64,000 bases of DNA from Pseudomonas xionganensis (GCF_009763245.1 NZ_WKJZ01000002.1:124001-188000); one strand, 5' to 3'; numbered from the stretch's first letter, positions 20,424 to 29,929 are shown. Program-made: numbers and translations. Notes: generated by a model not told the origin, from the sequence alone.

Positions 20424-21527
20424 TTAAATCACGATCAGATCGGCCTGCAAGGCGCCGGCTTGCTTGAGCGCCTCCAGGATGGCCATCAGGTCGGAGGGTG
20501 CTGCGCCCACCTGATTGACCGCACGCACGATCTCATCCAGCGTGGTACCGGGACCAAACTTGAACATCGGCTTGGCCTCCTCGTCGGCATTGACCCGCGA
20601 GCGCGGCACCACCGCGGTTTCGCCGCCGGAAAGGGCCTCGGGCTGACTGACAATAGGGTCTTCGGTAATGGTCACCGTCAGGCTGCCATGGGTCACCGCA
20701 GCTGGCTGTACCCGCACGTTCTGGCCGATGACGATGGTGCCGGTCCGTGAGTTGATGATGACCTTGGCCACCGCCTGCCCCACTTCGACCTCAAGATTTT
20801 CCAGAATCGACAGGTAATCCACCCGCTGACTGGGATCAAGCGGCGCACTGACCCGAATCGAGCCGCCATCCAGCGCCTGGGCGACCCCCGGGCCGAGCAG
20901 CTCGTTGATATGGTCGACGATGTTCTTGGCCGTGGTGAAATCGGGACGATTGAGGTTCAACGTCAGGTAGTTGCCCTGATCGAAACCGCTGGGCACTGGC
21001 CGCTCCACCGTGGCGCCACCGGGGATACGCCCAGCCGACGGTACATTGACGGTAATGCGCGAACCATCGGCGCCACCGGCATCGAAACCGCCCACCACCA
21101 GATTGCCCTGGGCGATGGCATAGACGTTGCCGTCGATGCCCTTGAGCGGCGTCATCAGCAGGCTGCCGCCACGCAGGCTCTTGGCATTGCCGATGGAGGA
21201 GATGGTGATGTCGATGGTCTGCCCTGGCTTGGCGAACGGCGGCAGGTCGGCATGCACCGACACCGCGGCCACGTTCTTCAACTGCACATTGCCGCCCTGG
21301 GGCACCTTGATGCCGAACTGCGCCATCATGTTGTTGAAGGTCTGCACGGTGAAGGGGGTCTGGGTGGTCTGGTCACCACTGCCATTGAGACCCACCACCA
21401 GGCCGTAACCGATCAGCTGGTTACTGCGCACGCCCTGGATGCTGGCCAGATCCTTGAGTCGCTCGGCCTGGGCCAATGAGGCGCCACACGCAGTCAGCAA
21501 CAGGATTACCCACTTAGCCATAGTCAT
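20424..21527 (-). CDS. flgI: FlgI, flagellar P-ring protein
   Basis: A 367-residue secreted protein forming the periplasmic P ring around the rod. A signal peptide ([17 protein letters not shown]) precedes [30 protein letters not shown], the conserved FlgI start, and the protein ends [22 protein letters not shown]. The start at 21527 has GAGG 8 nt upstream; the ORF extends eight codons further, but that start would lie 11 nt inside or against flgH's end without a ribosome binding site. Confidence 0.96.
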   Translation of the reverse strand: MTMAKWVILLLTACGASLAQAERLKDLASIQGVRSNQLIGYGLVVGLNGSGDQTTQTPFTVQTFNNMMAQFGIKVPQGGNVQLKNVAAVSVHADLPPFAKPGQTIDITISSIGNAKSLRGGSLLMTPLKGIDGNVYAIAQGNLVVGGFDAGGADGSRITVNVPSAGRIPGGATVERPVPSGFDQGNYLTLNLNRPDFTTAKNIVDHINELLGPGVAQALDGGSIRVSAPLDPSQRVDYLSILENLEVEVGQAVAKVIINSRTGTIVIGQNVRVQPAAVTHGSLTVTITEDPIVSQPEALSGGETAVVPRSRVNADEEAKPMFKFGPGTTLDEIVRAVNQVGAAPSDLMAILEALKQAGALQADLIVI

Positions 21528-21538
21528 GGAAATCACCC

Positions 21539-22279
21539 TCAAAACGGCCACATGGGGCTAAGAAAGAACCGGCTCATCCAGCCCGGCTGGGTCGCATCGG
21601 CAAAGGCTCCGGTGCCCGAGTAGGTGATGCGCGCATCGGCGATACGGGTCGAGGACACGGTGTTGTCCGTGGCGATGTCATCCGCTCGCACCAGGCCGGC
21701 AATGCGCACCAGTTCGTCACCGGTATTGAGGGTCAGCCACTTTTCACCCCGTACCAGCAGAATGCCATTGGGCAGCACTTCCGCCACCGATACGGTGATG
21801 GAACCGGTCAGGCTATTGCTTTGCCCGGCCTGGCCCGAACCCTGGCTCTGCCGCTCGGCCTCATAGGCGGCCTCCAGGCTCAGATTGTCATTGGTCATAC
21901 CCAGCGCATCAGCGACTCGCCCCAATCCACCAATAGCTGTTAACGGATTTTGTGGCGCCACCGCCATGCCAAACAGGTTGGGCACACCCAGGTCACCAGA
22001 GCTGTTCTTCTGGATATTGGTGTTGCTGTTCTTGCTGGCCTGGGTGCGCTCGTTGAGGGTAATGGTGATGATGTCGCCCACCCGGTAGGCCTTGCGGTCG
22101 CCGAACAGGTTGCTTTCAAAACCCGCCTGGTAGATCGAGCCGTTGTTCTGTGCCGGCGGCAAGGGCGTGCGGGGCAGAACCGGCGCGTAATAGGGGTCGT
22201 TGGGTTTTGGCGGTGGCGACATGCAGCCACTCAAGCCCAGGGACACCAGCACAGTCAACAGCATCATCAGCCGGTTCAT
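21539..22279 (-). CDS. flgH: FlgH, flagellar L-ring lipoprotein
   Basis: A 246-residue outer-membrane lipoprotein of the L ring. The lipobox is LGLSGC, with the modified cysteine about residue 19, followed by a Pro-rich stretch and the L-ring domain ([29 protein letters not shown]). It ends with FFLSPMWPF, typical of FlgH. The start at 22279 (MNRLMM) has GAGG 8 nt upstream, preferred to the ATG at 22315. Confidence 0.95.
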   Translation of the reverse strand: MNRLMMLLTVLVSLGLSGCMSPPPKPNDPYYAPVLPRTPLPPAQNNGSIYQAGFESNLFGDRKAYRVGDIITITLNERTQASKNSNTNIQKNSSGDLGVPNLFGMAVAPQNPLTAIGGLGRVADALGMTNDNLSLEAAYEAERQSQGSGQAGQSNSLTGSITVSVAEVLPNGILLVRGEKWLTLNTGDELVRIAGLVRADDIATDNTVSSTRIADARITYSGTGAFADATQPGWMSRFFLSPMWPF

Positions 22280-22338
22280 ATTCACTACCTCATCTCTGCC
22301 GGAGCCATTGAACACTCAGCTCCTGCACTGTTTAGCCG

Positions 22339-23124
22339 TTAAAGATTCTGCGACAAGGTGCCGAGCATCTGATCCGCCGTGGAAATGACCTTGGAATTCA
22401 TCTCGTAAGCGCGCTGGGTGGTGATCATATTGACCAGTTCTTCCACCACGCTGACGTTGGAGTTCTCCAGGGTGTTCTGCAGGGTCAGGCCCAGACCATT
22501 CAGGCCAGGCGTCCCCACCTGGGGGGCGCCACTGGCACCGGTCTCCAGAAACAGGTTGTTGCCAATGGCTTCCAGACCCGCCGGGTTGATAAAGTCGGCG
22601 ATCTGCAGATTGCCGATGACCTGCGGCTGCGGCTCGGCAGCGGTGGTCACCGACACGGTGCCGTCCTCGCCCACGGTAAAGGTGCGCACCTCCGGCGGCA
22701 GCACCACGGCCGGCTCCAGGGCATAGCCATTGGAAGTGACGATCTGTCCGTCGGAGTTCAGGTGAAAACTGCCATCGCGGGTGTAGGACACCGTGCCATC
22801 GGGCAACAGCACCTGGAAAAAACCGCGTCCATTGATCGCCATATCCAGGGGCTGCTCGGTGGTTTGCAGGCTGCCGGCGGTAAAGATTTTCTGGGTACCC
22901 GCGATTCTGACCCCGGTGCCCAGCTGCAAACCCGAAGGCAATTGGCTGTCCTGGCTGGACTGGCCGCCGGGCTGGCGACGAATCTGGTACAGCAGGTCCT
23001 CGAACTCGGCCCGATCACGTTTAAAACCTGTGGTCGAAACGTTGGCCAGGTTGTTGGAAATGGTGGTCAGGTTCATGTCCTGAGCCGCCAGGCCGGTCTT
23101 GCTGACCCAAAGTGCCGGAAGCAT
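22339..23124 (-). CDS. flgG: FlgG, distal rod protein
   Basis: A 261-residue rod protein. It has the N-terminal family motif ALWVSKTGLAAQDMNLTTISNNLANVSTTGFK, a central hook-like domain, and the C-terminal EELVNMITTQRAYEMNSKVISTADQMLGTLSQNL helix region (residues about 227-261). FlgG builds the distal rod that crosses the outer part of the envelope. GAGGAG lies upstream of the ATG. It sits between flgF and flgH. Confidence 0.97.
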   Translation of the reverse strand: MLPALWVSKTGLAAQDMNLTTISNNLANVSTTGFKRDRAEFEDLLYQIRRQPGGQSSQDSQLPSGLQLGTGVRIAGTQKIFTAGSLQTTEQPLDMAINGRGFFQVLLPDGTVSYTRDGSFHLNSDGQIVTSNGYALEPAVVLPPEVRTFTVGEDGTVSVTTAAEPQPQVIGNLQIADFINPAGLEAIGNNLFLETGASGAPQVGTPGLNGLGLTLQNTLENSNVSVVEELVNMITTQRAYEMNSKVISTADQMLGTLSQNL

Positions 23125-23170
23125 ATCTGTTCTCCTCGGGCGCCTAGTTAATGGCGCCGCGCGTTGGTAA

Positions 23171-23911
23171 TCAGGTCATCTGCAAGAGGCGCGCCATGCT
23201 CGCCGCATTGTCTTCGGCGGTGCGCATCATCTTGACCTGCAGTTCGAATTGACGGGACAACGACAGCATCGCGGTCATTTCCGTAACGGCATTGACGTTG
23301 CTGGACTCAAGAAACCCCGAGGTGATCTGCACCGTGGCGTCGGCTTCAACCGCCCCGTCACCCTTGAAGCGGATCAGGCCATCGGTGCCCTTCTCCATCT
23401 GCTTGAGATCCGGGTTGACCAGCTTCAGACGATCCACCTCGGCCAACACGCTGGGGGCTTCACCCAGGGCGCGAATGCTGATGGTGCCGTCCTGGCCGAT
23501 CTCGATCTTTTGCTCGGGCGGTATGGCAATGGGGCCGGCGTTGCCCATTACCGGCAAGCCATTGCCGGTGCGCAGAACACCCAGCGCATCCACATTCAAA
23601 CTGGCGGTGCGCACATAGGCCTCCGAGCCATCGGCCGCCTGTACGGCCAACCAGCCCTGACCACCAATGGCCACGTCCAGATCACGCCCGGTCTCCTGCA
23701 AGGTGCCGGGGGTAAAGTCAGTTCCCGGGCGCTCGCTCATGGCATAGACCCGCGCCGGATAACCGTCACCAAAGATCGGCATCGAGCGTGCCTGTTCAAA
23801 ATCCCGGCGGAACCCCGTGGTCGACACGTTGGCCAGGTTATTGGCGTGGGCACGCTGGGCCAGGGTGTTCTGGTGGGCCCCCGTCATGGAGACATACAGC
23901 ATCTTGTCCAT
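23171..23911 (-). CDS. flgF: FlgF, proximal rod protein
   Basis: A 246-residue rod protein, similar in plan to FlgG (TGAHQNTLAQRAHANNLANVSTTGFRRDF near the N-terminus, ASMARLLQMT at the end). First gene of the flgFGHIJKL operon; a perfect sigma-54 promoter lies about 50 nt upstream and a terminator separates it from flgE. GGAGAG precedes the ATG. Confidence 0.96.
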   Translation of the reverse strand: MDKMLYVSMTGAHQNTLAQRAHANNLANVSTTGFRRDFEQARSMPIFGDGYPARVYAMSERPGTDFTPGTLQETGRDLDVAIGGQGWLAVQAADGSEAYVRTASLNVDALGVLRTGNGLPVMGNAGPIAIPPEQKIEIGQDGTISIRALGEAPSVLAEVDRLKLVNPDLKQMEKGTDGLIRFKGDGAVEADATVQITSGFLESSNVNAVTEMTAMLSLSRQFELQVKMMRTAEDNAASMARLLQMT

Positions 23912-23961
23912 GGTTACTCTCCGCGATGGGCCTTGGGCCCGCTGCTCTATAGCGAGTAACC

Positions 23962-23977
23962 AGCAAGGGGCGTGCCA
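23962..23977 (-). promoter_or_regulatory. sigma-54 promoter of flgFGHIJKL
   Basis: The minus strand reads TGGCAC-N5-TTGCT, a perfect RpoN consensus, 51-66 nt upstream of flgF. Confidence 0.9.
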
Positions 23978-24019
23978 CCCTTCACGAACACGGCTAAGAC
24001 ATTGAAACTAAAAGGAAAA

Positions 24020-24052
24020 ATTAAAAAAGCCCCCAATCAAGGGGGCTTTAAA
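24020..24052 (-). terminator. intrinsic terminator after flgE
   Basis: A perfect 9-bp stem AAAGCCCCC / GGGGGCTTT with a 6-nt loop is followed on the minus strand by a run of Ts. It lies about 60-90 nt past flgE and splits flgBCDE from flgFGHIJKL. Confidence 0.88.
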
Positions 24053-24110
24053 ACGTCAAACCGGCGACTTCTTGCCGCCAGCGGCAGACTCACTGAAGCG
24101 CTCAGCCGGA

Positions 24111-25427
24111 TCAACGGATATTGAGAATGGTCTGCGTCACCGCACTGTTGGTTTCAATGGTTTTGGCATTGGCCTGATAGTTGCGCTGCGCCACGATCAG
24201 GTTGACCAGCTGATCCGACAGTTCGACGTTGGAGTCCTCCAGCGCACCGGATTGCAGAGCGCCCAGGGTTCCGGTACGCGGCGTGCCCACCACTGGCTCA
24301 CCCGAGGCAAAGGACTGCACCCAGGCGGTCTTGCCCACCGGGGTCAGACCCTGCACATTGGCGAAGTTGGCCAAGACCACCTGCCCCTGAACCCGCGACT
24401 GGCCGTTGGTGTAGCGGGCAAACACCACGCCGGTATCGTCAATTTCCAGACCCGAGAGCTGGCCGGTGGTGTAACCGTCCTGACTGACACTGTTGACCGC
24501 AAAACTGCTGGAAAACTGGGTTGCCCCACGCAGATCAATGGCCACCCCAGTGGCACTGGCGTCCGCACCGTTGGGACCCCATACCGGAGGTACCGAGGTA
24601 TCCGGTGCCGCTGGCACCCAGGTGGTCAGCTGGATCAGACCATTGGCATCCACGGTAAAACCGGTGGGCGCCGAGGCGATCAGCGCCGGCACATCCAACT
24701 GCCCCGAAGTGGTAAAGGTCAGTGGCACGGTGGATGGCGTGGTCAGGGTCGGATCATCCGGGTTACGCCCGTCGATCAGCACGTTCATATCCCAGCTGTT
24801 CGGGCCGGTCTTGATGAAGTACTGGGTAAAGACGTGGGCATTGCCCTGAGTGTCATAGATATTGGTCGAAGTCGACGAATTGTAGGTGGTCGGATCGGCC
24901 GGATTGAACGGCACGGTGGTGGGCACGGTATTGGTCGAATTCAGGTTGAACACCTGCTCCAGGTTTTCAGTCGCCCGCGGCGCCTGACTGGCCGTTTCGA
25001 CACGCAGATCCCCCACAATGCCGTTCTGCAGGTTACCGGCATCGTCCACGGTATAACCCTGCAAGCGGTAGCCAAAGTTGTTCACCATAAAGCCATCACG
25101 ATCCGTACCGAAATAACCGGCCCGGGTATAGCTGACGTCACCGTTGTTGCTGGTGACGAAAAAACCATTGCCATTGATCGCCAGATCGAGGGCGTTCTGG
25201 GTGTAGTTGATATTGCCCTGATTGAACAGCTGCGACACGTTGGCCAGCAGCACACCACTGCCCTGGGGGTTGGAGCCCGTACCCAGCACCGACGCGGCAT
25301 AGACATCGGCAAACTCGGCACGCGACTGCTTGAACCCAGCCGTACCGGCGTTGGCGATATTGTTGCCGGTTACGTTGAGATCACTGGTCGCCGCCCGCAG
25401 ACCACTCAGACCGATATTGAATGACAT
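24111..25427 (-). CDS. flgE: FlgE, flagellar hook protein
   Basis: A 438-residue hook subunit. The N-terminus (MSFNIGLSGLRAATSDLNVTGNNIANAGTAGFKQ) and C-terminus (LVNLIVAQRNYQANAKTIETN) are the conserved hook/rod ends, and the middle is a variable Thr/Asn/Pro-rich beta region. Last gene of flgBCDE, with AAGGAG upstream and a terminator downstream. A long antisense reading frame covers the gene but has no support. Confidence 0.96.
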   Translation of the reverse strand: MSFNIGLSGLRAATSDLNVTGNNIANAGTAGFKQSRAEFADVYAASVLGTGSNPQGSGVLLANVSQLFNQGNINYTQNALDLAINGNGFFVTSNNGDVSYTRAGYFGTDRDGFMVNNFGYRLQGYTVDDAGNLQNGIVGDLRVETASQAPRATENLEQVFNLNSTNTVPTTVPFNPADPTTYNSSTSTNIYDTQGNAHVFTQYFIKTGPNSWDMNVLIDGRNPDDPTLTTPSTVPLTFTTSGQLDVPALIASAPTGFTVDANGLIQLTTWVPAAPDTSVPPVWGPNGADASATGVAIDLRGATQFSSSFAVNSVSQDGYTTGQLSGLEIDDTGVVFARYTNGQSRVQGQVVLANFANVQGLTPVGKTAWVQSFASGEPVVGTPRTGTLGALQSGALEDSNVELSDQLVNLIVAQRNYQANAKTIETNSAVTQTILNIR

Positions 25428-25471
25428 GGATGTCTCCTTTGCCGGAACTGCCGGCCACTAGAACCTGTTAG

Positions 25472-26137
25472 TTACTGACCGATGACCTGAACCTGGGACA
25501 AGGGCACCGAGCCCAGTCCCGCCAGGTTGAGCATCAACTCACTGCCGCCGAGCGTGACGCTGTCCACATTGGCCGGCAGCATGGTGTACAGCCCCTTGGT
25601 TTCATTGCCGTAGCTGGCCTGGGCCTCGAACTTGTAGGTGCCGGGCGGCAACAGATTGCCGCTGGCATCCTTGCCGTCCCAGATAAAGCTGACATTGCCT
25701 GCCGCCTGCTCACCCAGGTTGATCCGACTGACCACCGAGCCCGCCTGGTTGTAGACGTTGACGAAGACATTGCTGCTGCTGGTGGGCAGCACCGCGCTGG
25801 CGCGGAAACTCTGGCTGGTGTCCACAACAGCCTTGTCGGTCGGAACAATCACCTTGCGCCCGACCATGGAGGAAGCCTGCAGCGCCTGGGAGGACTGATA
25901 GCCGCTGAGCAGCGAGCCCATGCTGGAGTTCAGCTTCTCAATGCCTTCCACTTGGCTGAACTGGGCCAACTGGGCAATAAACTCACCGTTGCCCTGGGGC
26001 TCCAGCGGATTCTGATTATTCAACTGGGCCACCAGCAGATTGAGAAACTCATTCTTGCCAAGCTCCTTGTTCTGCGTGGTGTCCTGCTTGATCTGGTACT
26101 GATCGAGTGCCGAACTGACGCCGCTTACCGTGCTCAT
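25472..26137 (-). CDS. flgD: FlgD, hook assembly cap
   Basis: A 221-residue scaffolding protein that caps the growing hook. The N-terminal region contains LGKNEFLNLLVAQLNNQNPLEP and EFIAQLAQFSQVEGIEKLN, which are the FlgD signatures, followed by FlgD Ig-like and tudor-like C-terminal domains. GAGGA precedes the ATG. It lies between flgC and flgE. Confidence 0.95.
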   Translation of the reverse strand: MSTVSGVSSALDQYQIKQDTTQNKELGKNEFLNLLVAQLNNQNPLEPQGNGEFIAQLAQFSQVEGIEKLNSSMGSLLSGYQSSQALQASSMVGRKVIVPTDKAVVDTSQSFRASAVLPTSSSNVFVNVYNQAGSVVSRINLGEQAAGNVSFIWDGKDASGNLLPPGTYKFEAQASYGNETKGLYTMLPANVDSVTLGGSELMLNLAGLGSVPLSQVQVIGQ

Positions 26138-26158
26138 CCTGTCATCCTCACTGGTGGT

Positions 26159-26602
26159 TTACTGACCCAGGGTCAGTACGCGCTGCAGCATCTGCTTGGC
26201 GGTGTTCATCATCTCGACATTGGTCTGGAAGGCACGGCTGGCCGAAATCATATTGGCCATCTCCTCCACCACATTGACGTTGGGGTAGTAGACATAACCG
26301 CCTTCATCGGCGGCTGGGTGGTCGGGCTCGTAACGCGGCATCAGGCTGCTCTGATCCTCGACGATGCCCAATACCTGCACGCCGCGACCGGCTTCATCCT
26401 GCTCGGCAAACAGCGAACCACGATCGCTGCCCTGAGCCTGCTGGAACACGGTGGCGAACACCGGATGACGGGCGCGGTAGGTCTGATCGATGCTCGAAGA
26501 CACCGTCTCGGCATTGGCGATATTGCTGGAGATGGTATTCAGGCGAGTGCTCTGGGCACTCATGCCGCTACCGGCGATGTTGAATACATTGGCAAGTGAC
26601 AT
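26159..26602 (-). CDS. flgC: FlgC, proximal rod protein
   Basis: A 147-residue rod subunit (SLANVFNIAGSGMSAQSTRLNTISSNIANAETV near the N-terminus; EMANMISASRAFQTNVEMMNTAKQMLQRVLTLGQ region at the end). AAGGAG lies upstream of the ATG. It follows flgB by 13 nt. Confidence 0.96.
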   Translation of the reverse strand: MSLANVFNIAGSGMSAQSTRLNTISSNIANAETVSSSIDQTYRARHPVFATVFQQAQGSDRGSLFAEQDEAGRGVQVLGIVEDQSSLMPRYEPDHPAADEGGYVYYPNVNVVEEMANMISASRAFQTNVEMMNTAKQMLQRVLTLGQ

Positions 26603-26615
26603 GGCTCAGGCTCCT

Positions 26616-27023
26616 TTATTCGCCGCGCAGGGCGCTAACCAGCCCTTTGAATTTGCTGTTGAGCAGGGTAAAGCTGGCTTGGAAATGCACCGCGTTTTCC
26701 GCGTAGTTGGACTGCTCGATCTGCAGGTCAACCGTGTTCTGGTCGATCGAAGCGTGCAGGGGGCTGCGATAGAGCAGACCGGCTTCGCCGCTGGAGATAC
26801 CCTCAGCGGCAATGTGCTTGCTATCCGTGCGGTTCAGGCTGACCGGGCCACGCGCGCTCTTGTTGCTCTGTTCCGCCAGGACAGTGGCAAAGTCCAGGTC
26901 ACGCGCCTTGTAATGCGGCGTATCGGCATTGGCGATGTTATTGGCCAGTACCTCGGCGCGCTGGGCACGAAAGCCGAGCGCCTTTTCATGGATACCCAGT
27001 GCACGATCGAAGCTGATGCTCAT
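26616..27023 (-). CDS. flgB: FlgB, proximal rod protein
   Basis: A 135-residue rod subunit with RAEVLANNIANADTPHYKARDLDF, the FlgB signature. The ATG at 27023 is chosen (AAAGG 7 nt upstream) over a TTG two codons earlier. First gene of flgBCDE, behind a perfect sigma-54 promoter. Confidence 0.95.
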   Translation of the reverse strand: MSISFDRALGIHEKALGFRAQRAEVLANNIANADTPHYKARDLDFATVLAEQSNKSARGPVSLNRTDSKHIAAEGISSGEAGLLYRSPLHASIDQNTVDLQIEQSNYAENAVHFQASFTLLNSKFKGLVSALRGE

Positions 27024-27073
27024 GGTCAAACCTTTGCCCTTAGGGCCCTGCTCGTTTTCCGTGCAAGTCTTAA

Positions 27074-27089
27074 AGCAATGGCCGTGCCA
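27074..27089 (-). promoter_or_regulatory. sigma-54 promoter of flgBCDE
   Basis: The minus strand reads TGGCAC-N5-TTGCT, a perfect RpoN consensus, about 50-65 nt upstream of flgB. Confidence 0.9.
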
Positions 27090-27227
27090 TTATTTTTTAT
27101 TGTTATTTATCAATCTCTTATAGATATTTTCAGGTGTCATTCGGCCGTAAGCGGCAAAGCTTTTCCGCTTGCGGGCAACGCTTGCGGCAATCGGCAAGGC
27201 TGCTGTAGCGACCTATGGCAAATCACA

Positions 27228-27260
27228 GGCAAAAAAACGGGAGGCCATGGCCTCCCGCTT
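27228..27260 (-). terminator. intrinsic terminator after cheR
   Basis: A 20-bp perfect palindrome (CGGGAGGCCATGGCCTCCCG) followed on the minus strand by seven Ts, about 24 nt past the cheR stop. It insulates the flgB promoter from cheVR. Confidence 0.88.
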
Positions 27261-27280
27261 CGCTGTCCAACAACTGATTG

Positions 27281-28108
27281 TTATTTGGCCTTGTAGATAA
27301 TGCCCGGGCTGCACTGCACCATCTGATAGAGATGAGGCAACCCGTTGAGCGCTTCGGAAGCCCCCAGGAAGAGGTAGCCACCGGGCTTGAGCTGGGCATG
27401 GATGCGCGTCAGGATGTCCTTCTTCACCTCCGCCGAAAAATAGATCAGCACATTGCGGCAAAAGACGATGTCAAACTTGCCCAGCGCGGCATAGCTGTCG
27501 AGCAGGTTCAGCGGGCGGAACTCGATACGGCTCTTGATCGCCGGCTTGACCACCCAGCGTCCGGGCCCCTTGGGATCGAAGTAACGCTGCAAACGCTCTT
27601 GGGATAACCCTCGGCCCATGGCCAGGCTGTCGTACTCGCCGGACTTGCAGTTGATCAACATCGACGGCGACAGATCCGTGGCCACTATCTGCGCCCCGGC
27701 CTTGAGCTGGCCGATATTGGTTTTCTCGAACTCATCAATGCTCATCGACAGGGAGTAGGGCTCCTGTCCCGAAGAGCAAGCCGCCGACCAGATGCGCATA
27801 CGCTGACCCGGGCTGGCCTTGATCATTTCCGGCAGAACCCGGTTCTTCAACACCTCGAAGGGGTAGGTATCACGAAACCAGAGGGTTTCGTTGGTGGTCA
27901 TGGCATCCACCACCTGCTCGCGCAGGCCACTGCGCGGCTGGCTTTGCATGCGCTGCACCAACTCCCCGAGGGACTTGATGCTGTTCTGCTCCATCAGCTT
28001 GTTGAGACGACTGGAAACCAGGTACTGCTTGTTGCTTCCCAGCAGAATGCCACAAGCTTTTTCCAGGAAAGTCCGGAACTGCTCGAAATCCAAATTACCT
28101 GTAGACAC
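27281..28108 (-). CDS. cheR: CheR, chemoreceptor methyltransferase
   Basis: A 275-residue enzyme that methylates chemoreceptor glutamates using SAM. It has an N-terminal helical domain (DFEQFRTFLEKACGILLGSNKQYLVSSRL), the SAM motif IWSAACSSGQEPYSLSM, and FDIVFCRNVLIYF. The start is taken as GTG at 28108 (GAGG 8 nt upstream, N-terminus like P. aeruginosa CheR1). The longer ORFs from 28138 or 28129 have no ribosome binding site. It follows cheV in the conserved cheV-cheR pair next to flgA. Confidence 0.93.
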   Translation of the reverse strand: MSTGNLDFEQFRTFLEKACGILLGSNKQYLVSSRLNKLMEQNSIKSLGELVQRMQSQPRSGLREQVVDAMTTNETLWFRDTYPFEVLKNRVLPEMIKASPGQRMRIWSAACSSGQEPYSLSMSIDEFEKTNIGQLKAGAQIVATDLSPSMLINCKSGEYDSLAMGRGLSQERLQRYFDPKGPGRWVVKPAIKSRIEFRPLNLLDSYAALGKFDIVFCRNVLIYFSAEVKKDILTRIHAQLKPGGYLFLGASEALNGLPHLYQMVQCSPGIIYKAK

Positions 28109-28136
28109 TCGCGAGGCCTCGACAAACATAGTATTC

Positions 28137-28157
28137 ACTGAGGGCCAAGCCCTCAGT
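28137..28157 (-). other. hairpin at the cheV-cheR junction
   Basis: A perfect 8-bp inverted repeat ACTGAGGG / CCCTCAGT with a 5-nt loop overlaps the cheV stop codon and lies about 29 nt upstream of the cheR start. It could modulate cheR translation or mRNA stability. No function is proven. Confidence 0.4.
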
Positions 28158-29085
28158 CCCCAGCCGCTAGCTTGATGCGCTCGACCACTCGCGCGGCCAA
28201 ATCATCAGGGCGGAATTTGGCAAGGAAGTCATCCGCCCCCACCTTCTTGACCATGGCCTGATTGAACACGCCAGACAGTGAAGTATGCAGGATCACGTGC
28301 AATTTGTTCATGCGGGGATCAGCACGTATTTCAGCCGTCAGGGTGTAGCCATCCATTTCCGGCATTTCGATATCGGAAATCAGCATCAGAAACTCCTCGG
28401 CCGGGTTCTTGCCTTCATCGGCCATGGTCTTGAGGTACTCCAGCGCCTGACGTCCATCGTTGAGCGCCACCACTTCTACCCCGACCGTCTCCAGGCAGCG
28501 CGTGACCTGCTTGCGCGCCACCGACGAATCATCGCAGGTCAGCACGCGCATGCTTACCGCGCGGGCCTGGGTCTGTTCGTCAATCACCCCCTCGGAAATC
28601 ACCTCGGAAGTCGGCGCGACCTCCGCGAGAATTTTCTCCACATCAATGATTTCCACCATCTTGTCATCCAGATGGGTGACCGCCGTCAGATAGTGGTCAC
28701 GGCCGGTCCCCTTGGGTGGCGGATGAATCGATTCCCAGTTCATGTTGACGATGCGCTCAACCGACTGCACCAGGAAACCCTGCACCTTGGTGTTGTATTC
28801 GGTAATGATCACAAAACTGCTGTCGATATTCTCCAGCGGCGCATTACCGGTGGCCATGGACAGATCCAGAATCGGGATGGTGCCGCCGCGGATATTGGCC
28901 ACCCCACGCACGACTCGGCTGGACTTGGGCATGATGGTGAGTTTGGGGCACTGCAGCACCTCCTTCACCTTGAACACATTGATCCCATACAGCTGGCTGC
29001 CCCCCAAGCGGAACAGCAACAACTCCAGGCGATTCTGACCAACCAACTGAGTACGTTGGTTAACCGAATCCATCACACCGGCCAT
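28153..29085 (-). CDS. cheV: CheV, chemotaxis coupling protein
   Basis: A 310-residue protein with an N-terminal CheW-like domain (about 15-160: LFRLGGSQLYGINVFKVKEVLQCP) that couples receptors to CheA, and a C-terminal receiver domain (about 178-305) with the phosphoacceptor Asp in MLISDIEMPEMDG and the switch Lys in FLAKF. It tunes adaptation. The ATG at 29085 has AAGGAG 7 nt upstream. It is divergent from flgA. Confidence 0.94.
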   Translation of the reverse strand: MAGVMDSVNQRTQLVGQNRLELLLFRLGGSQLYGINVFKVKEVLQCPKLTIMPKSSRVVRGVANIRGGTIPILDLSMATGNAPLENIDSSFVIITEYNTKVQGFLVQSVERIVNMNWESIHPPPKGTGRDHYLTAVTHLDDKMVEIIDVEKILAEVAPTSEVISEGVIDEQTQARAVSMRVLTCDDSSVARKQVTRCLETVGVEVVALNDGRQALEYLKTMADEGKNPAEEFLMLISDIEMPEMDGYTLTAEIRADPRMNKLHVILHTSLSGVFNQAMVKKVGADDFLAKFRPDDLAARVVERIKLAAGD

Positions 29086-29143
29086 ACCCAAGCTCCTTAT
29101 ATGAGAGCACTACTGATCATGCATTAATCGTTAGCGTAGCAGG

Positions 29144-29159
29144 CGGCACGCACCTTGCT
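29144..29159 (+). promoter_or_regulatory. sigma-54-like site before flgA
   Basis: The plus strand reads CGGCAC-N5-TTGCT, one base from consensus. Its -12 element ends 12 nt before the flgA ATG, so transcription would begin at or next to the start codon. Confidence 0.5.
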
Positions 29160-29170
29160 AAACGACCTGC

Positions 29171-29929
29171 ATGAATACTGAAACGACAAGTTACCGACAC
29201 CGCCTGGCAAAGTGCCGCCATTGGCGAGCAGTTTTACCCGCTTTGCTGACATTCGGCTACAGCATCTGCAGCGCGGCCAATGCCACCCTACCCGAGCAAC
29301 TTATCGGCGCCAGCCAGAGCTTTCTTGAGCAGGCAGTGGGCAATTATCTGCAGCGTAGCAATATCCAGGGTCGCCATGAGATTCAGATCAACCGCCTGGA
29401 CCCCCGACTACGCCTGCCGCAATGCGACCAGGAACTGAGCATCAGCCTGGAAAGCCCCGCCGAACCCATTGGCCGGGTGACCCTGCGCGTACGCTGCAAC
29501 GGCAGCTCACCCTGGACGGTCTTCGTACCTGGCCAAGTGCGCCTGTATCGGGAAGTGGTCACGGCGGTACGCCCACTCAAGCGTGACGCCATCTTGACGG
29601 CAAGCGACCTGGCCATGGCCGAGCGGGATGTCGGCTTGATCAGCCAGGGCTACCTGAACGCACTCAAGCAGGCAGTTGGCAAAAAATTGACACGCCCCCT
29701 GCTACCCGATCAGGTACTGACACCCGCATACTTGCAACCGGCCGAAGTTGTGCGCCGCGGTGATCAGGTGGTGATCAGCGCCCGCAGCGGCAGCATCAGC
29801 GTTAGAATGCCCGGCGAGGCCTTGAGTGACGGCACCATCGGCCAGCAGATACGCGTGCGCAACCAGCGCTCCAACCGGGTGGTACGCGCTCGGGTGACAG
29901 GCCCGGGACAGGTGGAAGTGGCCATGTAG
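29171..29929 (+). CDS. flgA: FlgA, P-ring assembly chaperone
   Basis: A 252-residue periplasmic protein that helps FlgI assemble into the P ring. It has a long-N-region signal peptide (hydrophobic core ALLTFGYSICSAANA) and a C-terminal SAF domain (about 130-252: LKRDAILTASDLAMAERDV). The start at 29171 lacks a Shine-Dalgarno site, and no other in-frame ATG lies near. The protein ends VVRARVTGPGQVEVAM, normal for the family. It precedes flgM and diverges from cheV. Confidence 0.93.
   Translation: MNTETTSYRHRLAKCRHWRAVLPALLTFGYSICSAANATLPEQLIGASQSFLEQAVGNYLQRSNIQGRHEIQINRLDPRLRLPQCDQELSISLESPAEPIGRVTLRVRCNGSSPWTVFVPGQVRLYREVVTAVRPLKRDAILTASDLAMAERDVGLISQGYLNALKQAVGKKLTRPLLPDQVLTPAYLQPAEVVRRGDQVVISARSGSISVRMPGEALSDGTIGQQIRVRNQRSNRVVRARVTGPGQVEVAM

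Noticed and set aside
24072..25424. 450-residue plus-strand ORF antisense to flgE
   Set aside because: It exactly mirrors flgE, has no ribosome binding site and no recognisable domain. High GC gives long antisense frames.
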